A stretch of 15,359 nt of DNA from JABILX01 sp041648305 (GCA_041648305.1 JBAZPI010000023.1:1-15359); one strand, 5' to 3'; positions 5,668 to 13,301 are shown, numbered from the stretch's first letter. Translations and numbers: made by a program. Notes: generated from the sequence alone by a model not told the origin.

Positions 5668-6798
5668 CTACAACCACCTCTTCTTTCTCGCAAAGCTGAT
5701 CATTAAAAGAGCCACCAGCATCATAAGCCCGAACATCACGAAAAATCCCCAAGGCGCCCCCAACCCCGGCATATAGCGGAAATTCATTCCATAAAGCCCG
5801 GCCAAAAAAGAAAGTGGCATGAAGATAGTGGTAATAATAGTCAAAACCTTCATGACGCTATTCAAGCGGTTACTGACACTTGATAGGTATATGTCCAACA
5901 TCCCCGACACCGTATCACGATAAGTTTCCAAAATATCAATAACTTGCGTCACACGGTTGTAAATATCGCGCAAATAAATACGCGTCCCCTTTTTTATCAA
6001 AGGGCTATCCCCTCTTTCCAAAATATCCACCACCTCTCGAAGCGGCCACACAGCCTTGCGGATACCTAAAACCTCTTGCTTCAAATGATAAATTGACCGC
6101 AAAGTCTGCGGAGACGGGTTTTTCATCAACTCCCTCTCCAAAACTTCAACTCCGTCTCCAAAATCTTCCAACACTTTGAAGTAATTGGTAATAATGTCAC
6201 TAATCAATTCATAAACCAAATAGTCGGTCCCTTCACGACGTATAGAACTTTTTTCTTTACGGATCAAACTGCGCGCATAGTCGAAAGCATCACCTCTCAC
6301 TCCTTGCTGGAGTGTAATAACAAACTTTGATGCCAGTACGATACTCACTTGTTCACTCAGAAAAGAAAACTCGCTCGCGCTGCCGCCCGCACCGCCCGCA
6401 CTGCCGCCATTGCCACCCGCCACCGCGACGCCACTCTTCCCGCCGTCTTTTTTATCCGGCGTCAGCATTTTCAAAACAATATAAATGTAATCATCCGTAA
6501 TTTCTACTTTCGGTCGCTGATTGGGATTAGTAATATCATCCAAAATAACGGGATGCAGGTCAAATCCAAGACCCAACTCTTTCAAAAAATCCAACGGTGG
6601 AACATTGTCTATATTGATCCAAGTCACCTCCGGAGTATTTTTGTAACGAATACACTCATTCAAATCACGGAATGTTTTTTCTTCCAGATGCTTCTCGCTG
6701 TAATCAATGACACTAATTAAATTCTTCTGCGACCTCTCGGCCCTGACACGCCCAACCCTGGCACGCCCGGCCCTAGCACGTTGTTTTTTTACAGGCAT
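5668..6798 (-). CDS. corA: CorA-family magnesium/divalent cation transporter
   Basis: Inner-membrane pentameric channel that takes up Mg2+ (or Co2+/Ni2+). It has 376 residues. The N-terminus is unusually Arg/Ala-rich (6-22). The cytoplasmic alpha/beta domain runs to about residue 200, and a long stalk helix follows from about 200 to 315. Two C-terminal membrane helices lie at about 317-336 and 351-370, with the signature GMN at 337-339 (YGMNF) and a basic C-terminus KKRW. A Gly/Ala/Ser-rich insert (119-142) interrupts the cytoplasmic domain. In the pore-mouth loop after GMN, family members usually read MPEL; here it is MPGL, so the common acidic residue is lost. The start is the only ATG before the conserved part. 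A promoter lies at 6858-6887. The gene stands alone. Confidence 0.93.
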   Translation of the reverse strand: MPVKKQRARAGRARVGRVRAERSQKNLISVIDYSEKHLEEKTFRDLNECIRYKNTPEVTWINIDNVPPLDFLKELGLGFDLHPVILDDITNPNQRPKVEITDDYIYIVLKMLTPDKKDGGKSGVAVAGGNGGSAGGAGGSASEFSFLSEQVSIVLASKFVITLQQGVRGDAFDYARSLIRKEKSSIRREGTDYLVYELISDIITNYFKVLEDFGDGVEVLERELMKNPSPQTLRSIYHLKQEVLGIRKAVWPLREVVDILERGDSPLIKKGTRIYLRDIYNRVTQVIDILETYRDTVSGMLDIYLSSVSNRLNSVMKVLTIITTIFMPLSFLAGLYGMNFRYMPGLGAPWGFFVMFGLMMLVALLMISFARKKRWL

Positions 6799-6857
6799 AG
6801 GATATAAGGTTAAGTTTCCATTGAGACAAAACCAATAGGCAAAACCAAACTCCCCCG

Positions 6858-6887
6858 ATTATAACAAACAAACTCTCCTCTCGGCAA
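6858..6887 (-). promoter_or_regulatory. Promoter of the CorA gene
   Basis: On the minus strand TTGCCG (6882-6887), 18 bases, then a perfect TATAAT (6858-6863). Transcription starts near 6851, leaving about 50 bases before the ATG at 6798. It starts only a few bases after the stop of the upstream PEP carboxylase gene, so corA has its own promoter. Confidence 0.6.
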
Positions 6888-6890
6888 ATT

Positions 6891-8417
6891 TTATCCCAAA
6901 CTCTTTCTCAAAACAGCCGCCTCCAAAATATCCCCCGAGAAATCTTCTCCAAGCCCTCTTTTAAGTAAGATATTTGAAGTTACATTTCTATGCAGGAAAT
7001 GATGGTCTTTCTTTGGTCCAAACTCAATTCCCAGAATCTCCCCGCACAAGCGAACATCTTCCAAAACATCGCAAGCCCAACCCAAGCCATCGCCAGCCAA
7101 CCTCTCTAAATTTTCCATATTCAAAAATTTCCCTGCATGTGTAAGTTCCCAAACCAAAGTGAAGAAATGTTTGTCGATCAATTCGCCCCAGCCCATATCC
7201 TTGGCTTTCTTAAGCCCTCTTCCGGTCCCAATAAATTCCGGAGGCACGCCCAAAGAATAACATGCCGCAGTGAACTTAATAGCTCTCGGCAGCCTAACTT
7301 CTCCGGTTCCCCTACTATACCCAAAGAGTCCAACATGCTGCACGCGTTCACGCCTGTTCGGCACAAACCCAGCCATTTCATTTATCAACGGAGCGAAATT
7401 TTCAATTGTCTTGGAATACAAATTGCTAAACATCTCATTCACCTTAATAAGCTCAGCAAACTCCTCATCGCCAAAAGTAACCTTCTTCGCATCCGAACAC
7501 TCGGCCTTAATGTACTCAAAAGCGCTTCGCACCTGATCAAGCGGATAATCATATCTGAACGCGGACTGAATGGTCACAGTTTTCGTACCGGCATACTGCT
7601 TCAAGCTATTCTCAATATTTTCCGGATTTATTCCTCCGCGGAAAGGCAACGACCCAGTCCCAATGATCGGATAAACAGGGATCCCAAACTCATCGCCAAT
7701 CCTGTAAAACTCCCTCAAAGCCATATGTGTAGCCAGTACTGCCGGCACAAACCCGGCATTCAACGCCGGATCCGAACGAGCGATAAACGCCCTTAAATAT
7801 GGCGGCAAAAAGCCAAATCTCTCGCGATGCCCTTCCAAAAAACTTCGCAATACCGAAGCGCACCCGGCCAAATCGCTCACGCTCTCAAACAAAGGAATTA
7901 TATGAATATATCCCTCTCCAAACTTTTCCTCATCAAAAATACTTTCGTGAAGTTTGGCGGTTTTCCTGAAAGTCTCCTGAATATGTCCAAGTTGATCCGC
8001 TGACTTCGTCATTGGCAAAATCAATTCAAACACCGACGGCGTATACAACCCCAAAGACTTCGAAAATTCCGCCGCGGACAACACGCTCATATACGCCCGG
8101 GCCAATTTAAAAGTTTTTTCCTCCCAAATATTCGGGATGCGCAGCGTTATAAACTTGTCTCGCCCAATCTGCTGCTCCTTAAAATACTCAAAATATTGAG
8201 ACAAAAGTTTTTCAATCATAGCTTCATCCGCGAACTTTCCCTCCCAATCCCACATATATTCGTCGCATCCAATATCCTTGAAACAATGATAAATCTCCTC
8301 AGCCTCCTGTTTCGAATGAATAAACGCGTCGTCTCCCCAAAAAGGTTTGCCGGCATTGTCGGGATGTTGCGTTCCCATGAGTATCGGGATCTTTCTGTTA
8401 ACTTGTGGATCAAACAT
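6891..8417 (-). CDS. ppcA: Archaeal-type phosphoenolpyruvate carboxylase
   Basis: Carboxylates PEP with bicarbonate to oxaloacetate and phosphate, supplying C4 acids for aspartate and related amino acids. At 508 residues it has the length of the short archaeal-type enzyme (PEPcase_2 family), about half of the usual bacterial enzyme. Motifs fitting that family are MGTQHPDN (14-21), WDWEGK (56-61), IPLFESV (174-180), ARSDPALNAGFVPA (213-226), GTGSLPFRGG (253-262) and, towards the C-terminus, the Arg-rich loop NRRERVQHVGLFGYSR. The cytosolic enzyme is not fused to anything. The ATG at 8417 coincides with the predicted transcription start, so the mRNA is probably leaderless. It is divergent from the methyltransferase gene, with 33 bases between the starts. 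Archaeal-type PEPC is patchy in Bacteria, suggesting old lateral transfer. Confidence 0.92.
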   Translation of the reverse strand: MFDPQVNRKIPILMGTQHPDNAGKPFWGDDAFIHSKQEAEEIYHCFKDIGCDEYMWDWEGKFADEAMIEKLLSQYFEYFKEQQIGRDKFITLRIPNIWEEKTFKLARAYMSVLSAAEFSKSLGLYTPSVFELILPMTKSADQLGHIQETFRKTAKLHESIFDEEKFGEGYIHIIPLFESVSDLAGCASVLRSFLEGHRERFGFLPPYLRAFIARSDPALNAGFVPAVLATHMALREFYRIGDEFGIPVYPIIGTGSLPFRGGINPENIENSLKQYAGTKTVTIQSAFRYDYPLDQVRSAFEYIKAECSDAKKVTFGDEEFAELIKVNEMFSNLYSKTIENFAPLINEMAGFVPNRRERVQHVGLFGYSRGTGEVRLPRAIKFTAACYSLGVPPEFIGTGRGLKKAKDMGWGELIDKHFFTLVWELTHAGKFLNMENLERLAGDGLGWACDVLEDVRLCGEILGIEFGPKKDHHFLHRNVTSNILLKRGLGEDFSGDILEAAVLRKSLG

Positions 8418-8451
8418 GCTAAGATATTACAGCAAATTAAATTTCACTCAA
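8403..8451. promoter_or_regulatory. Overlapping divergent promoters of ppcA and the RlmI-like gene
   Basis: Minus strand: TTGAGT (8446-8451), 16 bases, TAATAT (8424-8429), predicting a start at about 8417, the first base of the ppcA ATG. Plus strand: TTGTGG (8403-8408), 16 bases, TATTAC (8425-8430), predicting a start near 8437, about 14 bases before the ATG at 8451. The two -10 boxes occupy the same bases, so RNA polymerase could use only one direction at a time. Confidence 0.45.
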
Positions 8452-9680
8452 TGGCGAATTCTGAAACAAAAATCTTTTTGAAAGAAAAAAGAGAAGTTCC
8501 TGTCCAAAAGGGTCACCCCTGGGTTTTTTCAAATGCAATCGCCAGGGTCGACTCAGCCCCCCAAAACCCGGCTCAAGCCTCCCCAATCGTCGAAGTCTAT
8601 TCCTCAAAACAGGAATTTTTGGGTCTTGCGACCTGGAATAAAAGAAATTCAATAAGCCTCCGTATCATCTCTCGCGACAAAAATCAGAAAATCGACACCT
8701 CCTTTTTCGCAAAAAGATTTGCCGAACTTCTCGAACTAAAAACGCGATTTCTCCCCGACAAAACAAATGGATTTCGCATTGTTCACAGCGACGCGGACTA
8801 CATGCCCGGACTAATAGTGGACAAGTACGACTCTGTCATCGTTTTCCAGATCCACACCGAAGGAATGGAATTTTTCAGAAACGAAATAATTGAAGCTCTG
8901 GAAAAAGTGTTCAAGCCTAAGGCGATCATTGAAAGATCCGACGTTGAAGCGCGCAAGCAGGAAAATTTAAAGCCGCTCCCACCCAAAGTACACAAAGGCG
9001 CCTCCAGCTCGCCAATCGAATTTGAAGAAAACGGAATCAAATTTTATGCAGACCCGATCAACGGTCAAAAAACAGGATTCTTCCTCGATCAAAGAGACGC
9101 GAGAATCAAGACGATGCAAATCGCAAAAGGCAAAAAAGTCCTGAATTTGTTCGGATATACCGGCGCTTTCAGCATATACGCCCTAAAAGGCGGAGCGGAA
9201 AAAACAGTCACGGTCGACGTCTCAGAAAAAGCCATCGACCTCGCAGAGAAGAATATGAAATTAAACAAAATTAGCCCGAAAAAATCGGAACTTATTTGCA
9301 AAGACGTATTTGATTATTTAAATACCATGGAGGGCCCTGGCGGGGAGAAAAAAGACCAATTCGATCTAATTATTTGCGACCCTCCGGCATTCGCGAAAAC
9401 GGCAAATGACGTGCAAAACGCTTTCAAAGCCTACGTTGGTCTGAACAAAAGGTGTATGGATTTGCTTGATTTGGGCGGGCTCCTAGTCACAAGTTCGTGC
9501 TCAGGCAGAGTAACGCTCGATGATTTCCTAACTATGCTTAAAATCGCGGCGGGCCAGGCAAACAAGGATTTTAGAATTTTAGACACGATCGAACAACCCT
9601 CCGATCACACGTCGAAAATTTCCTTTCCGGAAGGCAGATATCTAAAAACTCTGGTTCTGGAATGCATTAACAAGTTCTAG
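8451..9680 (+). CDS. rlmI: RlmI/RlmK-like 23S rRNA (cytosine-C5) methyltransferase
   Basis: SAM-dependent methyltransferase of 409 residues, cytosolic. RlmI makes m5C1962 in 23S rRNA. The N-terminal PUA-like domain (about 5-75) contains the family sequence KGHPWVFSNAI. A middle EEHYS-like part contains MPGLIVDKY (118-126) and KTGFFLDQR (207-215). The Rossmann domain has the SAM motif VLNLFGYTGAFS (230-241), acidic VDVS (255-258), DPPAF (310-314) and the catalytic-Cys motif SSCSG with Cys350. The length fits the family (about 390-400). The frame is open further upstream to 8196, but that part is antisense to ppcA and not family sequence; the ATG at 8451 gives a good N-terminus. It ends two bases before rimO, so both are probably co-transcribed as a ribosome-modification unit. 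The exact target base is inferred. Confidence 0.88.
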   Translation: MANSETKIFLKEKREVPVQKGHPWVFSNAIARVDSAPQNPAQASPIVEVYSSKQEFLGLATWNKRNSISLRIISRDKNQKIDTSFFAKRFAELLELKTRFLPDKTNGFRIVHSDADYMPGLIVDKYDSVIVFQIHTEGMEFFRNEIIEALEKVFKPKAIIERSDVEARKQENLKPLPPKVHKGASSSPIEFEENGIKFYADPINGQKTGFFLDQRDARIKTMQIAKGKKVLNLFGYTGAFSIYALKGGAEKTVTVDVSEKAIDLAEKNMKLNKISPKKSELICKDVFDYLNTMEGPGGEKKDQFDLIICDPPAFAKTANDVQNAFKAYVGLNKRCMDLLDLGGLLVTSSCSGRVTLDDFLTMLKIAAGQANKDFRILDTIEQPSDHTSKISFPEGRYLKTLVLECINKF

Positions 9681-9682
9681 CC

Positions 9683-11065
9683 ATGCCAAGACATTCCACG
9701 CCTCCAATTTCGCTAATTTCACTTGGCTGCCCAAAAAATTTAGCCGACTTAGAGGCAGTCGTCTCACTAATCTCCAACCCCAAAATCGTAGAGGAATCCA
9801 AAGCGGAAATAGTTCTGTTGAACACATGCGGTTTTCTCAAAGCCGCAAGAGCTGAAGTTTTCACCACTTTAAAAAAACTAAAAAATAAAAAAGTCGTAAT
9901 TTTAGGATGCTTGAGCAACCACTTCACTCCCCAAGTCCAAAAAACTTATCCCCAAATTTACGCGGTAGTCTCAAGCGCGAATTACAAAAAAATCGATCAA
10001 ATCATCAAAGGCGTCGCAAAAAACCGCCGCGTCACGGCCCTATCAAAAGAGCCAATCATCTTCGAAAATCCAATCGGCAAATCACTTCTTTATCAAAGAT
10101 CCTACGCGTACGTAAAAATAGCCGAAGGCTGCGATAACAGATGTACATACTGCCTAATCCCCTATTTGAAAGGCCATTTCAGGAGCAGAAAAATGCCAGA
10201 CATCCTCAACGAAGTAAAATCTCTTCTCAAAAAAGGAATAAAAGAAATAATTCTCGTCGCACAAGACTGCGGTTACTACGGAGTAGATCTCTACAAAAAA
10301 CCATCTTTAGCAAAACTTTTAAAACGCATCATGGCGATAGGCGGTGCCAATGTCCCAAGCGGCCACTTCATAGTACGCGTCCTTTACGTCTACCCGGAGC
10401 GGATCACCGACGAACTTCTCAAAACGATCAACTCCTTGAAACACGTCTGCAAATACCTCGACATCCCGCTTCAGCACGGTGACCCAGAAATTCTCAAAAA
10501 AATGGCTCGCCAAAACAACATCCAAAAAACTCTCGCTCTGATTTCGAAAATCCGCAAACGTGTCCCCGGCATAGCATTACGTACCAGCTTGATCGTGGGC
10601 TTCCCCGGAGAAACAGCAAAGGCCTTCGCAAACCTGAAAACTTTCCTCAAAAAAATTAACTTCAACCACGTCGGAGTCTTCGAATATTCTCGCGAGCGCG
10701 GCACTCCTGCCTACAACTTCCCAAACCAACTCCCCGAGCGGACAAAATCGCAAAGGCGCAAAGAACTCATGCTCCTTCAGCAGCAAATCTCTCTCGCAAA
10801 AAACGCCTCCCTCATCGGTAAAACACTACTCTGCCTTTTCGATCACGCAGACTACAAAAAGAAGCACCTAATATTCCGATCACAATACCTCGCCCCGGAA
10901 ATCGACGGACAAATAATAGTCCCATTCAACAAAGTGAAAGAAAAAATTCACCTCGACAAATTCTATGACAAATTCTATAAGATTTTAATAAAAAAAGCCT
11001 CGCCCTACGATCTCGAAGGGGAATTACTTCGCAGTCCACCGCGTCAAACTCTCCCTAATCATTAG
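9683..11065 (+). CDS. rimO: Ribosomal protein S12 methylthiotransferase (RimO)
   Basis: Radical-SAM enzyme adding a methylthio group to the conserved Asp (Asp88 in E. coli) of ribosomal protein S12, with two 4Fe-4S clusters. It has 460 residues in three parts. The N-terminal methylthiotransferase domain has cluster Cys16 (SLGCPKNL), Cys49 (LNTCGF) and Cys76 (ILGCLS). The radical-SAM core has C150-x3-C154-x2-C157 (CDNRCTYC) and the PLQHGDPEIL, LRTSLIVGFPGET and FEYSRERGTPAY motifs. A C-terminal TRAM-like domain runs from about 375 to the end. SLGCPKNL plus the FEYSRERGTPA type distinguishes RimO from the tRNA enzyme MiaB. It follows the RlmI-like gene by two bases without a Shine-Dalgarno, suggesting translational coupling. 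Its last 11 bases overlap the convergent TPR gene. The sequence is Lys-rich but otherwise complete. Confidence 0.94.
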   Translation: MPRHSTPPISLISLGCPKNLADLEAVVSLISNPKIVEESKAEIVLLNTCGFLKAARAEVFTTLKKLKNKKVVILGCLSNHFTPQVQKTYPQIYAVVSSANYKKIDQIIKGVAKNRRVTALSKEPIIFENPIGKSLLYQRSYAYVKIAEGCDNRCTYCLIPYLKGHFRSRKMPDILNEVKSLLKKGIKEIILVAQDCGYYGVDLYKKPSLAKLLKRIMAIGGANVPSGHFIVRVLYVYPERITDELLKTINSLKHVCKYLDIPLQHGDPEILKKMARQNNIQKTLALISKIRKRVPGIALRTSLIVGFPGETAKAFANLKTFLKKINFNHVGVFEYSRERGTPAYNFPNQLPERTKSQRRKELMLLQQQISLAKNASLIGKTLLCLFDHADYKKKHLIFRSQYLAPEIDGQIIVPFNKVKEKIHLDKFYDKFYKILIKKASPYDLEGELLRSPPRQTLPNH

Positions 11066-12827
11066 CATCAATTTCTTCATCCGGCAATTCGGTTACTCCG
11101 CTGGCAAGACTGTCCGGACGAAGTGTTTCGATATGCCAGAGCACATTGCGTACGAAAGATTCTTCACTTCCGGCTAATTCTCCAGGAACATCGTAAACCC
11201 TCATTACTCTGTCAATTACTTTTGCACCCAGTGTTGTTTCCAGTGTAGGCCAAACAGGATCGTCTCTAGAAACACACCTGGTGAGCAACTCTAAAATACG
11301 GATATTAACGGGCTGGGTCATAATTTTGGGAATTAATAACGATTTTGCTTTCTCCCTATCCCCGCGGGCTAAAAGCAAACTAACGAGAACACGAATTATC
11401 ACGGCGTTATCGGGCTTTCTAATAATAAGCTCTTGGAGTATGGGTTCTGCTTCGTCGAGTCTTCCCTGCAACCATAACACCGTTCCCTTGAAAGTGGCCG
11501 CAATATGGTCGTTAGGATCAACCTTTAAAATGGCTTCGATACAGCGCAAGGCTTCCGGATAGTTTCTCTGTGCCAGAAAAATATTTGCTCTAGTACTTAA
11601 AGCTATCACCCCATCAGGATTTGGCATTTCGCTGATGCATTCTCCCGCGCTCTGGACATCCCCGTCTATTAGGTAAGTTTGTGCCATCAAAGCTGTTGCT
11701 ATTTCGTCTTCAGGGTACAGTCCCAACACTTTACGCAAATACGATTGCGCTACTCTAGAATTTTTTTCAACCAAGAAAGTTTGCGCAAGACCAGTCAAAA
11801 TAGTTTTACTGGTGGGTTTCATTTCTAAAGCTTCTAAAAAGTACCTTCTTGCTTCTACGGGTCTTTTTTCCTCCAAGTAGGATCGCCCCATGAGGGTTGA
11901 TGTGCCGCAATTGCCTGATCTTCTTCCCGCCACCGCCTTCGAACCTCTGGAAAGACACGTTCTAGCTTCTTCGCACCTTCTATCGTCTATCAAAAGTACT
12001 GCTTTATGGCGCAATAGATCGGGCCTGTCGGGTTGTTCCCTTAGAGCATCGTCCAAACAGCGGTGAGCCTCTTCGGATCTTCTTAAAGCTCTAAGAACTG
12101 GAATCCTTAAACCCCATCCGTTTTTATAGGCATGCCTGTCTTTTTTTGTTCCTCTTGTTCCCTCACGGGTATGTTTGCGTTCTAGTTCTAGTAGTCTATC
12201 GAGATACTGTAAGACATTGTCTAATTCTCCTTTTAAGTAATAAGTTTTTCCCAAAGAACACAAGGCGTAGGCATTATTGGGATCCAATTCTAGAATTTTA
12301 AAATTATAACCTATGCTTTCTTGAGTTTTCTGCTGATATATACAAATCCTTACTAGAAGCACTAAAGTTCGTACGTTTTGAGGCTCAATTTCATGGGCTC
12401 TTGTGCAGAGTTGGTGGGCAACTTCTAGATCCCCTCTTGAACAAACAAGCAAATACGCTTTATATGCTAATGCTTTAGTGTTGTCGGGGGTACTGCTTAA
12501 AACTTGATCCGTGATCTCAATGGCCCCTTTGTAATCTTTAAAATCTTTCTCGAGTATTTTAGCTTTTTGGAAAAGTATAGATGGGTTGTTCGGATCCAAC
12601 TTTAGAGCCTCGTCGTAGAGAGCTATAGTCTTGCAGTATGACCTTAAAGAGGTAAAAATTCTTGCACGACAACAGAGTAACTCTGCATTTACACCACGTT
12701 CTGTTTCAGCCTGATCCAAAACCGAGAGGGCTTCAGCACATTTATGTTCTCGCCGCAATGTTTCAGCTTGGGCGATAACAGGGTCAAGGTCAAGGTCGTT
12801 GGCTGGTTGTGTTGGTAATGATGACAT
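11055..12827 (-). CDS. Tetratricopeptide-repeat protein
   Basis: Cytosolic scaffold-like protein of 590 residues made largely of TPR helix pairs. Repeats are clear at about 27-45, 52-80 (ALYDEALKLDPNNPS), 85-116, 120-148, 170-184 (ILELDPNNAYALCSLGKTYYLKG), 240-275, 308-340 (GRSYLEEKRPVEARRYFLEALEMKP), 345-372, 405-438 and 445-473. Two departures break the array: a basic insert at 217-238 and a Gly/Ser/Arg-rich one at 294-310. There is no signal peptide, membrane helix or catalytic domain. The C-terminus (510-590) is acidic and unlike TPR. TPR arrays mediate protein-protein contacts; the partner cannot be seen. The ATG is preceded by GGGTGA, a weak Shine-Dalgarno. Base composition is more A+T-rich and less strand-skewed than the genes to its left, so it may be acquired. 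Confidence 0.85.
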   Translation of the reverse strand: MSSLPTQPANDLDLDPVIAQAETLRREHKCAEALSVLDQAETERGVNAELLCCRARIFTSLRSYCKTIALYDEALKLDPNNPSILFQKAKILEKDFKDYKGAIEITDQVLSSTPDNTKALAYKAYLLVCSRGDLEVAHQLCTRAHEIEPQNVRTLVLLVRICIYQQKTQESIGYNFKILELDPNNAYALCSLGKTYYLKGELDNVLQYLDRLLELERKHTREGTRGTKKDRHAYKNGWGLRIPVLRALRRSEEAHRCLDDALREQPDRPDLLRHKAVLLIDDRRCEEARTCLSRGSKAVAGRRSGNCGTSTLMGRSYLEEKRPVEARRYFLEALEMKPTSKTILTGLAQTFLVEKNSRVAQSYLRKVLGLYPEDEIATALMAQTYLIDGDVQSAGECISEMPNPDGVIALSTRANIFLAQRNYPEALRCIEAILKVDPNDHIAATFKGTVLWLQGRLDEAEPILQELIIRKPDNAVIIRVLVSLLLARGDREKAKSLLIPKIMTQPVNIRILELLTRCVSRDDPVWPTLETTLGAKVIDRVMRVYDVPGELAGSEESFVRNVLWHIETLRPDSLASGVTELPDEEIDAND

Positions 12828-12836
12828 AGGTTGCTC

Positions 12837-12865
12837 ACCCTAATGTTTTCCAGGCTGGAAGTCAA
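12837..12865 (-). promoter_or_regulatory. Candidate promoter of the TPR gene with internal dyad
   Basis: On the minus strand TTGACT (12860-12865), 17 bases, then TAGGGT (12837-12842), a good -35 with a poor -10. The spacer contains the dyad TTCCAG-G-CTGGAA (12848-12860), a possible operator. The transcript would begin shortly before the ATG at 12827. Confidence 0.35.
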
Positions 12866-12913
12866 GGTATACACGACGTGAATTGCGGAATTAAACAGAT
12901 CAAGAACCAGGTG

Positions 12914-12936
12914 CATGCTAGACATATAGCATGTCT
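12914..12936. repeat. Two mutually exclusive small hairpins
   Basis: CATGCTA (12914-12920) pairs with TAGCATG (12927-12933). Alternatively AGACAT (12920-12925) pairs with ATGTCT (12931-12936). The two cannot form together, as in a switch, though the size is small and chance is possible. Confidence 0.35.
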
Positions 12937-12946
12937 ATGTTTTGTT

Positions 12947-12994
12947 TTCCCGGTCAGCAAAAATCCCAACCTGTAAAAAAAACCTGACCGGGAA
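12947..12994. repeat. Inverted repeat with 11-bp perfect arms
   Basis: TTCCCGGTCAG (12947-12957) and CTGACCGGGAA (12984-12994) are perfect complements around a 26-base A-rich loop. No gene ends directly before it on either strand and no strong U-run follows. It may be a terminator of antisense transcripts, a small RNA element or the ends of a tiny mobile remnant. Confidence 0.5.
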
Positions 12995-13079
12995 GATATA
13001 AAACAACCATTGCATCTGGCAACCATGTGCGATCAGGCGACAGATTAAAATTTCGCAATTCACGCATTTTAGAGTCGTC

Positions 13080-13108
13080 TTGCCGTTTATACCGCACTCG
13101 AATATACT
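13080..13108 (+). promoter_or_regulatory. Promoter for tRNA-Pro(GGG)
   Basis: TTGCCG (13080-13085), a 17-base spacer and TATACT (13103-13108). Transcription should begin near 13115, about 35 bases before the tRNA. A GC-rich hairpin GCCGCC-GTCA-GGCGGC (13126-13141) lies between start and tRNA. Confidence 0.6.
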
Positions 13109-13149
13109 TTGGACACTTTACGGCAGCCGCCGTCAGGCGGCACGAATAT

Positions 13150-13227
13150 CGGGGTGTGGCCCAGTTAGTCCAAGGCGCATGCATGGGGTGCATGAGATCG
13201 CGGGTGCGAATCCCGCCACCCCGACCA
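13150..13227 (+). tRNA. tRNA-Pro(GGG) with atypical D and T loops
   Basis: Acceptor CGGGGTG pairs with CACCCCG, then discriminator A and CCA. The anticodon stem is CATGC/GCATG with loop ATGGGGT, anticodon GGG (proline). The T stem is GCGGG/CCCGC, but the loop is TGCGAAT, with G where nearly all tRNAs have U55. The D stem has only three pairs, and the D loop (AGTTAGTCCA) lacks the usual GG pair. The loops that normally dock on each other are thus both changed. The acceptor is identical to the tRNA at 5501, and the same bases (ACCATAG) follow both. Confidence 0.85.
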
Positions 13228-13229
13228 TA

Positions 13230-13244
13230 GACGCCGAAGGCGTC
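13230..13244 (+). terminator. Short hairpin after tRNA-Pro(GGG)
   Basis: GACGCC-GAA-GGCGTC (13230-13244) followed by the pyrimidine-rich CATTTCTCTTCC. It may end the tRNA transcript; the U-run is interrupted, so this is tentative. Confidence 0.35.
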
Positions 13245-13254
13245 CATTTCTCTT

Positions 13255-13301
13255 CCTCCCCCTCAGGGGGGAGGCTAGGAGGGGGTGAGTAAAAGCGAAG
13301 C
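13255..13301. repeat. C/G-rich hairpin repeat, copy 3
   Basis: CCTCCCCCTCAGGGGGGAGG (13255-13274) is an inverted repeat with 8-bp arms, followed by CTAGGAGGGGGTGAG and AAAAGCGAAGC. It resembles 2718-2748 in its first half and 5616-5655 in its second. It continues into GATCCTGGAACA, the right arm of the hairpin that follows the other tRNA-Pro. Confidence 0.65.

Larger units (their letters stand above)
12828..13149. other. Gene-free stretch between the TPR gene and tRNA-Pro(GGG)
   Basis: These 322 bases hold no credible ORF. From left to right I see the candidate TPR promoter, a pair of overlapping small hairpins (12914-12936), a long-armed inverted repeat (12947-12994), a promoter pointing to the tRNA (13080-13108) and a hairpin immediately before the tRNA (13126-13141). 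The remainder, about 12995-13079, shows nothing recognisable. Confidence 0.5.

Noticed and set aside
5465..5752. Minus-strand ORF of 95 residues containing VGVQGFEPWASWSQTMRASQ
   Set aside because: It is the antisense translation of tRNA-Pro(UGG) plus flanks; this peptide is a well-known false prediction over tRNA genes.
8196..8450. Upstream extension of the RlmI-like gene to an ATG at 8196
   Set aside because: This part overlaps ppcA antisense and lacks family sequence; the PUA-like domain begins right after the ATG at 8451.
12954..13247. Minus-strand ORF of 97 residues containing GGGIRTRDLMHPMHAPWTN
   Set aside because: Antisense translation of tRNA-Pro(GGG) and the hairpins before it; not a protein family.
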